From Chryseobacterium sp. GVT01B (GTDB lineage: Bacteria > Bacteroidota > Bacteroidia > Flavobacteriales > Weeksellaceae): DNA of 64,000 nucleotides. Below are positions 27,299 through 37,029 of this stretch, in pieces (within the stretch, counting starts at the first letter, position 1; each line of letters starts with the position of its first letter). The stretch is from contig NZ_JAHXYI010000012.1 in assembly GCF_019970045.1 (NCBI RefSeq), positions 1 to 64,000 on the forward strand, in the 5' to 3' direction. Below the pieces are notes generated by a model that saw nothing but the letters and a program-made list of their open reading frames with translations, made no database searches and was not told the DNA's origin. The position numbers were made by a program, and so were the translations under genes.

Positions 27299-29275
27299 TT
27301 ATTTTAAGATTTTAGTGTTAACAGTTTCTCCCTTATCAGAAACGATTTTTACAACGTATGAATTTTTAACTGAGCCATCAAGCTCGATTACAAAATCTCT
27401 GGATGCATCAACCGCCTTTTTAGAGATTACTAGTTTACCGCTCATATCATAAACTTGAATATCTGCTTTTTTCCATTTTGGATCAAATCTTACAATGTAA
27501 TTTGTAATAGATGGATCATACACTACAAGTGTTCTTGATGCAGTAGGTTTATTTTCTACTGCTAAAGTAATATTGCTTGGTTCTCCATAATACAAATTAG
27601 CCTCCTCATTTGTTACCGCTACAACATCTCCTTGTTTAGCTTCTATTAAGTTTCCGTTTTCGGCTTTATAATAGAATCCAACTCCTGAAGATAACTGGTG
27701 TGCACCAGCTGGGATTAGCGCTGCATTTTCTCTGATCTCGAATTTATAAGATTTCACCTGATCAAGGTAATAGTTAACTAACTTAACATTTTTACCCTGG
27801 AAGTTATTTTCATTAGCTTCGTTAATATATAACCAATAGTTAGTATTATTATTATCATACCCACCATTCAATGACTCTTCAAAAGTACCGATGATGTTTT
27901 TACCAGCTGAAGACTGAACTGAAGTTGCTGCAGAAATCTGGTGTCCTGTTGTTAATCCTGGAGAAACAACATAGTATGTTCTGGAAAGTTCTTTTCCATT
28001 AGCATCAAGACCGATTACACCAAGCTGTTTTACAGTATTGGTTGTATTCTTACCAGTAGACATTTTAGCTGCTGTTACATCATAGTTGATACCTGCTGTT
28101 CTTGCAGTTGACTTGAATCTTCTCAGTGTATTAAAATTTAAAGTCTGAGCTGTATTGTCTCTCAACTTTATTTTAAATGACTGCATAGGTTTGATTACAA
28201 GTAAGTCTACGTCACCAATAGCTGGAGCTACTCCATCACCAGTAGGTAAGAAAGTAACTACCTTAGCAGCTGTAGCATAAGTAGAACCACTTGGAAGAGT
28301 AACGATGGTACCTGGATCATATTCAATACCCCAGATATTTCTCACTGCATTTCCGTCAGATCCTGTAACACTTTCAGTATATCCAATATTAGCTAAATCT
28401 AAATTGGTAAGGAAAGGGTTTCCGAATTGGTAGAAGTTTTGACCAAATGTAGCAGCCCATGGATTTGTAGTAAACTCAAAACTATCATCAAGATAAGTAT
28501 TGTACTTCTCATTGTATTGGTTCAGAGCATTACCATTCGTTCCGAATACAACATTAGAGGTTCCCAAATTAGACTTCCCTGCGTTCTGTAATGTTACAGC
28601 ACCCGCATATGGAGCATATGGTTTCCCGTTAATATTGAATACGTTTCCTGTTGCAGGAGCACTTGGATTCCAGTCGTTATTTTTAACCTTAAGCATATAA
28701 TAACCTGAAGCATCCCAAGTAGTCGAGGTAGGAGCTAGATTCAAAGTAGTAATAGAAACAGCATTAGCATTATCCCACTTAAGAATTGGATTGTCATATC
28801 TTCCAGTATTGAAAGTTTTACCAACCTCAGTAGATAATGAATTATAAGCTTTACCAGAGAAAGGCAAAGCAACTTGCTGGAAATAATTACCGCTACCGTT
28901 ACTTGTAGTTCTGTATTCTTTGGTTACGATACCTGAAATGTTGGATTGGGATAGTCCGTCAATGTACAGCTGACCGTACGTGGAAGTAGCAAAAGAAGCA
29001 GGAGTATTAAGCCTTAAGATGATATTTCCACCGTCTGTTTTATCAGCTCCGGCACCATCAATTGTCTTAAAACTATCTGTAGCAGATCCTACCACCATAA
29101 TATTTCCATGTACATCCAAAAGACCATTACCTTTTGTCTGTACACCTCCACCACTATAAACTAGGGTGCCTTCGCTCACATACATATTAGCATTAGTGTC
29201 AACATGACATAGTATCTGCGCCTGAACAGAGTAACTAATTGCTAAAAGACCTATAGCAAATAAACTTTTTCTCAT
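27299..29275 (-). CDS. T9SS type A sorting-domain surface protein
   Basis: A 658-residue exported protein. The signal peptide (1-19, ending 'SVQAQ') is followed by a long beta-rich body with many Asn, Gly and Thr residues. The C-terminal segment of about 80 residues is a T9SS sorting domain: 'RFDPKWKKADIQVYDMSGKLV' leading to 'YVVKIVSDKGETVNTKILK'. It would pass the outer membrane through SprA and be attached to or released at the surface. Function of the body is unknown. It is the first gene of a two-gene unit with the small membrane protein downstream. Confidence 0.85.
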   Translation of the reverse strand: MRKSLFAIGLLAISYSVQAQILCHVDTNANMYVSEGTLVYSGGGVQTKGNGLLDVHGNIMVVGSATDSFKTIDGAGADKTDGGNIILRLNTPASFATSTYGQLYIDGLSQSNISGIVTKEYRTTSNGSGNYFQQVALPFSGKAYNSLSTEVGKTFNTGRYDNPILKWDNANAVSITTLNLAPTSTTWDASGYYMLKVKNNDWNPSAPATGNVFNINGKPYAPYAGAVTLQNAGKSNLGTSNVVFGTNGNALNQYNEKYNTYLDDSFEFTTNPWAATFGQNFYQFGNPFLTNLDLANIGYTESVTGSDGNAVRNIWGIEYDPGTIVTLPSGSTYATAAKVVTFLPTGDGVAPAIGDVDLLVIKPMQSFKIKLRDNTAQTLNFNTLRRFKSTARTAGINYDVTAAKMSTGKNTTNTVKQLGVIGLDANGKELSRTYYVVSPGLTTGHQISAATSVQSSAGKNIIGTFEESLNGGYDNNNTNYWLYINEANENNFQGKNVKLVNYYLDQVKSYKFEIRENAALIPAGAHQLSSGVGFYYKAENGNLIEAKQGDVVAVTNEEANLYYGEPSNITLAVENKPTASRTLVVYDPSITNYIVRFDPKWKKADIQVYDMSGKLVISKKAVDASRDFVIELDGSVKNSYVVKIVSDKGETVNTKILK

Positions 29276-29349
29276 TGTATAAATTATTTGTGTGTTAATA
29301 CAATCTTCACCCGCAAAGGTATTATTATTTTTCTTAAAAAAAAAATATT

Positions 29350-30537
29350 TTATCTATTAATCAAAACATTATCTTCCGTCAAAACGATCTCTTTGTCCTC
29401 TCCTATTGAAAACATATAGTCTTCTAGAACTTTTTCGGTGGTACCTCTCAACCCTCTTGCGCCTAATCCTTTTTCAATAGTTTCCTCTACGATTTTTTCA
29501 ATTGCACCATCTGTTATTACCAAATCCGTACCATCCATCTTGAAAAGTTCCACAAATTGATTCACAATTGAATTTTTTGGCTCTTTCATAATTCTTACCA
29601 GCGTCTCTTTCGTGAGTTTATCGAGGTAAGTGATGATTGGAAATCTTCCTAAAAGTTCCGGAATTAATCCGAAAGTACGAAGATCAATTGCATTAATATT
29701 TGTTAATATATATTCGTCTTCGTCTGTTTTATTGATTTTCTCAGAACTGAAACCTATCGCCTGCTTGTTCATTCTTCTTTCGATAATCTCTTTAATTCCG
29801 TCAAAAGCACCACCAGCAATAAACAGGATGTTCTGAGTATTCACCTGGATATATTTCTGATCCGGATGTTTTCTACCTCCCTGCGGCGGAACATTCACGA
29901 TGCTTCCTTCCAGCAGTTTCAGTAATCCCTGCTGTACTCCTTCTCCTGAAACGTCTCTTGTAATACTTGGATTGTCTGATTTTCTTGCAATCTTATCAAT
30001 CTCATCGATGAAAACAATTCCTTTCTCCGCTTTTTCCACATCATAATCTGCTACCATCAGAAGTCTGGACAGAATACTTTCAACATCTTCTCCTACATAT
30101 CCTGCTTCCGTTAAAATAGTAGCATCTACGATACAGAAAGGAACATTTAATTCTCTGGCAATAGTTTTTGCCAGAAGAGTTTTACCTGTTCCCGTCTCCC
30201 CAATCATGATGATATTTGACTTTTCAAGTTCCACTTCTCTGTTTTCATCCTGAGCGTGGAGTAATCTCTTATAATGATTGTATACAGCAATAGAAAGCTG
30301 TTTTTTTGCCTGATCCTGTCCGATCACATACTGATCAAGAAATTCTTTGATCTCTTTCGGCTTTTTAAGTTCAGCCATACTGTCGGCAGGTGAATATCCT
30401 GTTTTGGATGCACCATCTTTTACAATTGCGTGCGCCTGCTCTATACAATTTTCACAAATAAAACCATTCTGGCCAGAAATCAGCATCTGTACTTCATTTC
30501 TTTTTCTGCCACAGAAAGAACATTGGTTTGAGTTCAT
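29350..30537 (-). CDS. clpX: ATP-dependent Clp protease ATP-binding subunit ClpX
   Basis: ClpX unfolds tagged proteins and feeds them to ClpP. The 395-residue protein is close to the usual family length. The N-terminal zinc-binding domain has CxxC pairs C6/C9 and C28/C31. The AAA+ domain has Walker A 'GETGTGKT' (113-120), Walker B 'VFIDEID' (175-181) and, later, the 'GRFPI' sensor-region segment. clpP is not in the window; the gene stands behind its own terminator-bounded spacer. Confidence 0.97.
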   Translation of the reverse strand: MNSNQCSFCGRKRNEVQMLISGQNGFICENCIEQAHAIVKDGASKTGYSPADSMAELKKPKEIKEFLDQYVIGQDQAKKQLSIAVYNHYKRLLHAQDENREVELEKSNIIMIGETGTGKTLLAKTIARELNVPFCIVDATILTEAGYVGEDVESILSRLLMVADYDVEKAEKGIVFIDEIDKIARKSDNPSITRDVSGEGVQQGLLKLLEGSIVNVPPQGGRKHPDQKYIQVNTQNILFIAGGAFDGIKEIIERRMNKQAIGFSSEKINKTDEDEYILTNINAIDLRTFGLIPELLGRFPIITYLDKLTKETLVRIMKEPKNSIVNQFVELFKMDGTDLVITDGAIEKIVEETIEKGLGARGLRGTTEKVLEDYMFSIGEDKEIVLTEDNVLINR

Positions 30538-30564
30538 ATGATATAATATATATGTATATGTTAA

Positions 30565-30600
30565 AGAAAATCGTAAAAAATTACTTTTTTACGATTTTCT
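30565..30600 (-). terminator. Terminator after the HIT gene
   Basis: A perfect 16-bp inverted repeat (30565-30580 with 30585-30600) rich in A and T follows the HIT-family stop codon. Its T run continues on the minus strand. It separates greA-HIT from clpX. Confidence 0.8.
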
Positions 30601-30605
30601 GATTG

Positions 30606-30995
30606 TTAAGAATTAATAATTGAGTGTTGAATCTCTGTATATTCTTCGTTCGTTAATTTTAATCTTTCATTTCTAAAATTCATGTCTTCCATCTTGTTTA
30701 AAGGAATCAGATGGATGTGTGCATGAGGAACTTCGAGTCCTACTACCGCTACTCCTACTCTTACACATGGAACTGCAGTTTTGATCTTCTTGGCTACCTC
30801 TTGGGCAAATCCCCAAAGGTTTTTGTATTCTTCACTTTCAAGATCAAAAATCAAATCCACTTCTTTTTTCGGAACTACTAAAGTATGTCCTTTCACCAAA
30901 GGCATTGCATCTAAGAATGCAATAAAGTTTTCATTTTCTGCAATCTTATAAGAGGGAATCTCGCCGTTGATGATCTTTGTGAATATAGTGCTCAT
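30606..30995 (-). CDS. HIT-family nucleotide hydrolase or transferase
   Basis: A 129-residue histidine-triad protein. The catalytic HxHxH motif is 'HAHIHLIP' at residues 91-98. The N-terminus 'IFTKIINGEIPSYKIAENE' is typical of the Hint branch (adenosine phosphoramidate hydrolases). The physiological substrate is unknown. It lies downstream of greA in the same direction, with a 56-nt gap. Confidence 0.93.
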   Translation of the reverse strand: MSTIFTKIINGEIPSYKIAENENFIAFLDAMPLVKGHTLVVPKKEVDLIFDLESEEYKNLWGFAQEVAKKIKTAVPCVRVGVAVVGLEVPHAHIHLIPLNKMEDMNFRNERLKLTNEEYTEIQHSIINS

Positions 30996-31051
30996 TTTAT
31001 CAGAAGTTAGGGTTAGATATTTAGAAGTTTAGAAATAGAAACCGTATCAGA

Positions 31052-31522
31052 CTATAAAGAAATGTCTAATACTTCAAAAGACAGTTTGTTTCCGTTCGGT
31101 AAAGTAATTTCGGCAGTTTCACCAACCGCTTTCCCCAACAGACCTTTTGCGATAGGCGTGTTTACAGAAATTCTTCCTGTCTTCAGGTCACTTTCGTTAT
31201 CTGGTACCAATGTAAATACCTGCTCTTGCTTGGTAGCATTATTTTTAAGTTTCACTGTTGTTAAGATGGAAACTTTTGAAGTATCTAATTGGCTTTCGTC
31301 TATAATTTTAGAAGTAGAGATAACGTCTTTCAGCTTAGAAATTCTCATTTCAAGCATCCCCTGAGCCTCTTTAGCCGCATCGTATTCCGCATTTTCAGAC
31401 AAATCTCCTTTGTCTCTTGCTTCCGCGATCTGCTGAGTGATTTTTGGTCTCTCTACAGTTTCCAACTGTTCCAGCTCAGCTTTCATTTTCTCTAGGCCCT
31501 CCTTAGTTACATAGCTTGCCAT
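31052..31522 (-). CDS. greA: Transcription elongation factor GreA
   Basis: GreA rescues backtracked RNA polymerase by stimulating transcript cleavage. The 156-residue protein has the expected layout: an N-terminal coiled-coil with the acidic tip 'DKGDLSENAEYDAAKE' (about residues 35-50) and a C-terminal FKBP-like domain starting near residue 80. The frame extends three codons further to 31531, but the ATG at 31522 gives the conserved 'MASYVTKEGLEKM' N-terminus. Confidence 0.96.
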   Translation of the reverse strand: MASYVTKEGLEKMKAELEQLETVERPKITQQIAEARDKGDLSENAEYDAAKEAQGMLEMRISKLKDVISTSKIIDESQLDTSKVSILTTVKLKNNATKQEQVFTLVPDNESDLKTGRISVNTPIAKGLLGKAVGETAEITLPNGNKLSFEVLDISL

Positions 31523-31631
31523 AATTTTCAAAATTTAGTTTTAGTATAAAAAAATAATCCGACATTTGCCGGACAATGTTTTCGTGTTGTAATCGTTTAA
31601 TTTTTACAAATATATAAAAATTTAAATTGAA

Positions 31632-32087
31632 ATGAAAAAAACTTTTTCAATCATATCTATTTTCAGCTTATTGATTTTCAGTAACTTAACTATAAACTCT
31701 TGTGGAAGCAGAGAAGATACTGTGAGCTGCTTCCCCAATACTCCCATTAATGTATCTCTTAATCTAAACCTGCCTGCCTACTACGCTTTGAACAATATTA
31801 ACGGCTGGATTTATGTGAATGAACAGCAATCCGGAACCAGAGGACTGATTATTGTGCGAACTGCAAGCGGGTTTAAGGTATACGACAGAAACGCTCCCCA
31901 CATATGTCCTGATAACAATACAACCCTTGAAGTAAAGGACAATATTGCTATTATTTGCCCGCAGGACAACACAAAATGGATATTAAGTACAGGACAGCCA
32001 GAGGCCGGAGCCAAAACATCTCTGCCACCTAAAACCTACCCTTATAACTATGATGCACCAAGTAAAACTTTAAATGTTTATTTTTAG
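31632..32087 (+). CDS. Rieske-like lipoprotein without iron ligands
   Basis: A 151-residue exported protein with a lipoprotein signal ('LTINSCGS', lipidated Cys near 24). The remainder resembles the Rieske [2Fe-2S] fold found in flavobacterial proteins. However, where a Rieske domain has CxH and CxxH, this has 'APHICPDN' and 'IICPQDNTKW', so the usual ligand pairs are incomplete. It is therefore either a fold relative with lost cluster or an unrelated beta protein. It is followed within 8 nt by dtd and probably shares its transcript. Confidence 0.65.
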   Translation: MKKTFSIISIFSLLIFSNLTINSCGSREDTVSCFPNTPINVSLNLNLPAYYALNNINGWIYVNEQQSGTRGLIIVRTASGFKVYDRNAPHICPDNNTTLEVKDNIAIICPQDNTKWILSTGQPEAGAKTSLPPKTYPYNYDAPSKTLNVYF

Positions 32088-32095
32088 AATATAAA

Positions 32096-32545
32096 ATGAA
32101 GATCGTTATACAAAGAGTCTCTGAAGCCAGTGTAAAAGTAGACGGAAAAATTGTTGGTGAAATCGGGAAAGGATTAATGCTGCTGGCAGGTGTGGACGAA
32201 AATGATGAAAAAACAGATGCAGACTGGCTTGTACAGAAGGTTTTAAACCTAAGAATCTTTGGAGATGAAGAGGGTAAACTTAATCTTTCTGTGAAGGATA
32301 TTTCAGGGGAAATCCTTTGCATCAGCCAGTTTACATTGATTGCTGATTACAAAAAAGGCAATCGCCCATCTTTCATAAAAGCAGCAAAACCTGATAAGGC
32401 TATTCCTCTTTTTGATTATTTTAAAGAAGAAATAGCTAAATCCGGATTAAAGACAGAAAGCGGAATTTTCGGAGCGGATATGAAGGTCTCCCTGATCAAC
32501 GACGGACCTGTCACAATCGTAATGGATTCAGTTACCAAAAGCTAA
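32096..32545 (+). CDS. dtd: D-aminoacyl-tRNA deacylase
   Basis: Dtd removes D-amino acids (and glycine from tRNA-Ala) attached by mistake to tRNAs. The 149-residue protein matches the family length, and both conserved motifs are present: 'SQFTL' (77-81) and the cross-subunit 'NDGPVT' (135-140), which carry the Gly-cisPro selectivity element. It lies 8 nt after the Rieske-like gene and 10 nt before a membrane protein gene. Confidence 0.96.
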   Translation: MKIVIQRVSEASVKVDGKIVGEIGKGLMLLAGVDENDEKTDADWLVQKVLNLRIFGDEEGKLNLSVKDISGEILCISQFTLIADYKKGNRPSFIKAAKPDKAIPLFDYFKEEIAKSGLKTESGIFGADMKVSLINDGPVTIVMDSVTKS

Positions 32546-32555
32546 ATTATAGAAG

Positions 32556-33152
32556 ATGAATAACAAAAATATAGTCATTGCTTATCTGGCAGTGACTTTA
32601 GTTTTTCTGTTTGGAATAATTTTAAGCCTTAATAATTATAGTTTCGCCGGATATTACATTGATAAAATAATTAACTGGCTCTGGCTGTTGATGACCATTT
32701 TCATCATTATCCGGTTTTGGAAGAAAAAAGTGATAAAAGTATACTTTGGTCTTTTGATATCAGGAATTATCCTTAGTATTTTACCCATGATGATTCCATT
32801 TTTTGGAATTATTCATTATTTTTCAACCATTGGCTGTGAGCAAAGAATTCAGCTGGATGAAACTTACAGAATAGAAAGAGGTCGTCCGGGAGCACTTTAC
32901 AGACCGCTTATTACGATTTACAAGAAAGAAGGTATTTTTGAAAAACAAATCTCAAGATTTCCTTATTCAGACATCATAGAAAAAACAGTACAGCCATCTA
33001 AGGATACTTATTTAGATGATAAAAAACTTCCAATCCAGGAAGCAAAACTCATTAATGTCAATCAGGACAGTATTGGTATTGAATATGGGATCATGAATAA
33101 GCAGAAAGTAATCTACCATAAGAATAAATTAAACTGGTTTGATGATCTTTAA
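32556..33152 (+). CDS. Membrane protein of unknown function
   Basis: A 198-residue protein. Three hydrophobic helices occupy about the first 90 residues ('IVIAYLAVTLVFLFGIIL', 'WLWLLMTIFIIIRFW', 'VYFGLLISGIILSILPMMI'), followed by a soluble charged domain of about 105 residues that is likely extracytoplasmic. I do not recognise the family. It is the third gene of the Rieske-like/dtd unit; a terminator follows. Confidence 0.6.
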   Translation: MNNKNIVIAYLAVTLVFLFGIILSLNNYSFAGYYIDKIINWLWLLMTIFIIIRFWKKKVIKVYFGLLISGIILSILPMMIPFFGIIHYFSTIGCEQRIQLDETYRIERGRPGALYRPLITIYKKEGIFEKQISRFPYSDIIEKTVQPSKDTYLDDKKLPIQEAKLINVNQDSIGIEYGIMNKQKVIYHKNKLNWFDDL

Positions 33153-33176
33153 AAATTAAAACCTATATACCTCAAC

Positions 33177-33206
33177 AAAACCATTCAGTGATCTGGATGG
33201 TTTTTT
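33177..33206 (+). terminator. Rho-independent terminator
   Basis: A 12-bp stem with one G-T pair (33177-33188 with 33193-33204) runs into a T tract. It lies 25 nt after the membrane protein stop codon. Confidence 0.8.
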
Positions 33207-33407
33207 GTAATCATACAAAGTATATTTTCCAAACCCCACAGCTTTTTAAAACCAGTGCAGTTTATTATAAAGAATTGATGAAGGTCTTTCTACATAAGGA
33301 AGGAATAAAAAAACAAAAAATAAATTCACAAAAATGTGATTTGTTTTCATTTTATTATTATTTTTGGTAGAAATCAAAACTGATTTACAACCATTTAACA
33401 AAATCGT

Positions 33408-35066
33408 ATGAAAACAAAAATCAACCTTTTCGCATTGTTTGCGTTCTGCTCTTCCCTGTCTTTTGGTCAGGACAGTCAGCCCAAACAGAATCAGGATCAA
33501 AATTCCATCATCTATGTATGCTTTTCAAAGGGCATTAATTCAGAAAAAACCGCATTCAGTAGAAATGCTGATCTGGAGAGATTTTCAAGAGAAAACAACA
33601 TTTCATTCAAATACGATCTGGATTTTACAGATAATAAACTTGATGAAATGGCCAGAAGCAGCAAAGCAATCGGAAACTCTTCAGAATCTGTAGAAAAACT
33701 GAAAAGAATTTATAAGGCAGATCTGCCCCTTCAAAATGAGGAAGCCACTCAGAAAATCATTCATAGCCTTGAAAGGTTCCCTGAAATAGAATATGTATCT
33801 GTGATGAGTGCAACTCCTATTGAACCTCCTTTGGTTAATGCTTTTGTAGCAACACCTGATCTGGAAAGCATTCAGACTTATCTGAATGACAACCCGGGAA
33901 TCAATGCAAAATATGCCTGGTCAAGAGGAATCACCGGACAGAATATTCGTGTAAGGGATGTAGAATATGGTTTTTACAAAACTCATGAGATGCTTAGCAA
34001 CCAAAACTCTATACAGCTGGAGCCAGGATATTCTCCGAATGCGGGATTAGCCAATAATAACTACCGTGACCACGGAACTGCAGTAGTAAGTATTTTAGGT
34101 TCAATAAAAGATAATATCGGCCTTACAGGAGCTGCTTACAATACTTCCGAAATAAAAGGATATATGGAATGGACCACTGTGGGATATAACAGAGCTTCTG
34201 CCGTGAGCAGGTCTATTAATGCTTCTCAGGCAGGTGATATTATTCTATATGAAATGCAGACCGGAGGAAAAGATGGCCAATATTGTCCTGCAGAGTATGA
34301 CAAAGTAATCTGGGATCTTACGAAAGCAGCTACTGATTCAGGAATTATTATCATTGCAGCTGCGGGTAACGGAAATCAGAATCTGGATGATCCGTTTTAT
34401 GCAACTTATCTTGCCAGAGGAAATAGCGGAGCTATCATTGTAGGGGCAGGATCTCCCAATACAACCCATTCAAAATTAAGTTTCAGTACTTATGGAAACA
34501 GAGTGGACGTTCAGGGTTGGGGAAGCAGTGTTCTTGCTGCGGGCTATGGTTCTTATGCCAAATATGACAATGATAACAACAGGACTTATAATTATTTCAG
34601 CGGCACAAGTTCTGCAACGCCTGTAGTATCATCTGCAGCTATTTTAATTCAGTCTTTCTATCGTCAGACTACAGGTCAGAACCTGACACCTTCTGCGATG
34701 AAAAACCTTTTAATTTCTACGGGAATTCCTCAGGGAGGTACTGTAACCGGTCAGAAAATCGGGCCTCTTCCTAATGTAAAAAATGCGATACTGCAACTGG
34801 AAAGTAAATTTGCAACCCCTGTAAAAACATTATCTCCGCTGGAGGTTAAAATCTACCCTAATCCATCCAGCAGTACTATTGCGATTCAAAGTACAGAAAA
34901 CAAAAAACTGGATTTTGAAATCATCAACCTTCAGGGACGCACTGTGATCAAAAGTTCTGTTTTGTCTGATGAAAAAATTGATATTTCACAACTGCCAATG
35001 GGTCAATATATCATCAATATCAATGAAGGCCAAAGAAGAGTTGTTGAAAAATTCACAAAACTTTAA
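33408..35066 (+). CDS. T9SS-secreted subtilisin-family serine protease
   Basis: A 552-residue secreted S8 peptidase. The signal peptide ends near 'SFG' (residue 20). The first 150 residues look like a propeptide. The catalytic triad is D184 ('VRDVEYG'), H222 ('YRDHGTAV') and S401 ('GTSSATP'), with the oxyanion Asn near N321 ('AAAGNGN'). A C-terminal sorting domain (about 480-552, 'VKIYPNPSSSTI' to 'RRVVEKFTKL') targets it to the type IX system. It is likely an extracellular protein-degrading enzyme. It stands alone between two terminators. Confidence 0.93.
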   Translation: MKTKINLFALFAFCSSLSFGQDSQPKQNQDQNSIIYVCFSKGINSEKTAFSRNADLERFSRENNISFKYDLDFTDNKLDEMARSSKAIGNSSESVEKLKRIYKADLPLQNEEATQKIIHSLERFPEIEYVSVMSATPIEPPLVNAFVATPDLESIQTYLNDNPGINAKYAWSRGITGQNIRVRDVEYGFYKTHEMLSNQNSIQLEPGYSPNAGLANNNYRDHGTAVVSILGSIKDNIGLTGAAYNTSEIKGYMEWTTVGYNRASAVSRSINASQAGDIILYEMQTGGKDGQYCPAEYDKVIWDLTKAATDSGIIIIAAAGNGNQNLDDPFYATYLARGNSGAIIVGAGSPNTTHSKLSFSTYGNRVDVQGWGSSVLAAGYGSYAKYDNDNNRTYNYFSGTSSATPVVSSAAILIQSFYRQTTGQNLTPSAMKNLLISTGIPQGGTVTGQKIGPLPNVKNAILQLESKFATPVKTLSPLEVKIYPNPSSSTIAIQSTENKKLDFEIINLQGRTVIKSSVLSDEKIDISQLPMGQYIININEGQRRVVEKFTKL

Positions 35067-35095
35067 AACGATTTTTATACATTTTACTTCACATC

Positions 35096-35129
35096 AAACC
35101 CTCTTTCAGACTACTGGAAGAGGGTTTTT
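35096..35129 (+). terminator. Terminator of the protease gene
   Basis: AAACCCTCTT (35096-35105) pairs with AAGAGGGTTT (35118-35127), followed by T residues. It lies 29 nt after the stop. Confidence 0.82.
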
Positions 35130-35148
35130 AATATTATTTTTTTCTCTG

Positions 35149-35661
35149 TTATTTCGCAGGAACGCTGCTGAAATTCAGGGCTACTTTAATGTTCATGTCT
35201 GAAGAAGTCTGATTCTTCAGTTCATACACTGTTCTTATCGTCAATCCTGAGCTTTTTACAATTTCATCAAGGAATCCGGTATCATTCAGGTCCAGATTTA
35301 AGCTGGAAGAGTTGGTAGATATATTGGATCGTGATGCGATCAGTCTTTCTCCTGTTCCGTTGGATGAAACGTATATTTTAACGGTTTTGAATGCACTCAG
35401 ATTTCCTCCTGAAGGGGATGCAACAGAAATTTTAGCATCTGAAATCCTTACGTCTTTAATCTTTGCATTGTTATTTCCTCCGAACCATGTCTGTACATTG
35501 GTAGCGGTTGCAGTGGAAGAAACTTCTTTATCTGCAGGAACACCTGTGGAAACTAAAACATTCGTGGTGTATGGAAATGTATTCTGAACCAGCGACTGTA
35601 CGGTTCCGCAACTTACGAGTACAGCTGAAGCGGCCATTGCTGTTAGAACTATATTTTTCAT
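35149..35661 (-). CDS. Lipoprotein of unknown function
   Basis: A 170-residue exported protein with lipobox 'AVLVSCGT' (Cys near 18). The mature part is rich in Ser, Thr and Asn and appears all-beta. It includes 'TATATNVQTWFGG' and alternating hydrophobic strands near the C-terminus ('MNIKVALNFSS'). I do not recognise a family. It may be an outer-membrane-associated lipoprotein. It stands alone. Confidence 0.65.
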   Translation of the reverse strand: MKNIVLTAMAASAVLVSCGTVQSLVQNTFPYTTNVLVSTGVPADKEVSSTATATNVQTWFGGNNNAKIKDVRISDAKISVASPSGGNLSAFKTVKIYVSSNGTGERLIASRSNISTNSSSLNLDLNDTGFLDEIVKSSGLTIRTVYELKNQTSSDMNIKVALNFSSVPAK

Positions 35662-35721
35662 AATTGTAAATTTTTAAACTTAGAGTTTAGTTTGCAGAAA
35701 TTGTACCAAATTGATTTGAAC

Positions 35722-36261
35722 TTATTCTACCGTTATGGTAAAGCTTCCCTTAGTATTTCCTGAAGCCATATTACTTTTACCGATAATCAGCCATACTTCA
35801 CCTTTCCCGGGGGTATCGTAAGTAATCTCTCTTCCGAAAGGCCCGTCATAGTCTCCGTTGGCAAGTTTGATCTGATTGAAACGGATATTAAAATCTTTCT
35901 CTTTGGTTGAAATTTTTGCTTTGATATTCGGGCGATCGTAATGGGTCAGCTTTAAAATCAGTTCCTGATCATCTTTTTTAAATTCTTCTCCCAAAGTGAA
36001 AGGAAGCTGCGTAGCATCAGCTATTCTAATGATCTGCCCTTCTTTTTCAGTTCTCATTACGCCTTTTCGCAGAACTTCTTTCGTGGCAGGAGCATTGTTA
36101 ATGATTGAATCTCTTTCTTTCAATGCTACAGAATCTGCTTTTACAACAGAATCCGGCATTTCTGTAACAACTGTAGAATCCTTATCCTGAACGGTTGTCA
36201 CGGCAGGTTCTTTTTTACATGAAATAATAATCAATGGAATCAACAATAAGCTTTTTTTCAT
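35722..36261 (-). CDS. Lipoprotein of unknown function
   Basis: A 179-residue protein with an N-terminal signal and lipobox ('LIIISCKK', Cys near 15). Residues 20-60 are a Ser/Asp/Val-rich linker. The C-terminal half is a beta domain with 'GPFGREITYDTPGKGEVWLIIG', which resembles extracellular beta-sandwich proteins. I do not recognise a named family. It ends about 60 nt before the start of the lipoprotein gene at 35661. Confidence 0.6.
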   Translation of the reverse strand: MKKSLLLIPLIIISCKKEPAVTTVQDKDSTVVTEMPDSVVKADSVALKERDSIINNAPATKEVLRKGVMRTEKEGQIIRIADATQLPFTLGEEFKKDDQELILKLTHYDRPNIKAKISTKEKDFNIRFNQIKLANGDYDGPFGREITYDTPGKGEVWLIIGKSNMASGNTKGSFTITVE

Positions 36262-36345
36262 AATAATTAAGTTTAAGAATGTACCAATATATCATTCTGG
36301 TGAGCTCTATTAAATGCTAAAACTGTTCCAATTCTATAGAATGAT

Positions 36346-37023
36346 TTATTTTTCCAGCTTCAATTCTCTATCATTATTTGTTTCAACCCATTTAAATGTA
36401 AAATACATAAAATTGAGCATAATTCCCATCAAAACAGTGACACCCCATGTCTTGGTATATTCAAGCGGATAGATAAACCGTACTACAATATCAGAGAACA
36501 GACCGAAAGGATTATTGAGTACATCCCAACTGTTCCATCTTAAAAATCTTCCAAGATACACTCCAAAACTGCTCATGAAAAGAAAAAAAATAATTACCGC
36601 ATTGATACTGTTTCTTTTACCATATTCGGAAAGGCTTTTTTCAATATCATTAAGGCTTATAAAACCACAGATCAGTCCTGTCCAGACATAGGAAAGAATA
36701 ACAATCAGGTCATACCATATCGGTACTGAATTTCTCGCTCTCAGATGAAAAAGGTCTGTGAGAATATAAGGTGAATTGGGAAAGAACAAAATCCAGACGA
36801 TAATAATAAAGATCAGTGAGATTTTGCTTTTGATATTAAAGGCAAGAATAAAAGAACTTAGTAATAAAGGAATCCATGCCAGAAAAAGATTCCAGTTGAG
36901 AAACAGAAACACTTTTGTATCACTGATATAGTATCTGAAAGCTGAGAGACTGAAACAGAATACAGTCATCAATATCAGGAGCATGTTGATTTTAAATCTT
37001 GAAGAGGCAACGGGCTTTTTCAT
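36346..37023 (-). CDS. DUF1361 membrane protein
   Basis: A 225-residue integral membrane protein with about six helices. The order 'FLNWNLFLAWIPLLLSS', 'FFPNSPYILTDLFHL' and 'WYDLIVILSYVWTGLICGF' is characteristic of DUF1361, whose function is unknown. It lies 6 nt after the DUF4173-type gene and is surely in the same operon. Confidence 0.8.
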   Translation of the reverse strand: MKKPVASSRFKINMLLILMTVFCFSLSAFRYYISDTKVFLFLNWNLFLAWIPLLLSSFILAFNIKSKISLIFIIIVWILFFPNSPYILTDLFHLRARNSVPIWYDLIVILSYVWTGLICGFISLNDIEKSLSEYGKRNSINAVIIFFLFMSSFGVYLGRFLRWNSWDVLNNPFGLFSDIVVRFIYPLEYTKTWGVTVLMGIMLNFMYFTFKWVETNNDRELKLEK

Positions 37024-37029
37024 GATGGA

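Noticed and set aside
33188..33370. Plus-strand 60-codon frame between the membrane protein and the protease
   Set aside because: Its start overlaps a terminator hairpin, and its composition is not protein-like.
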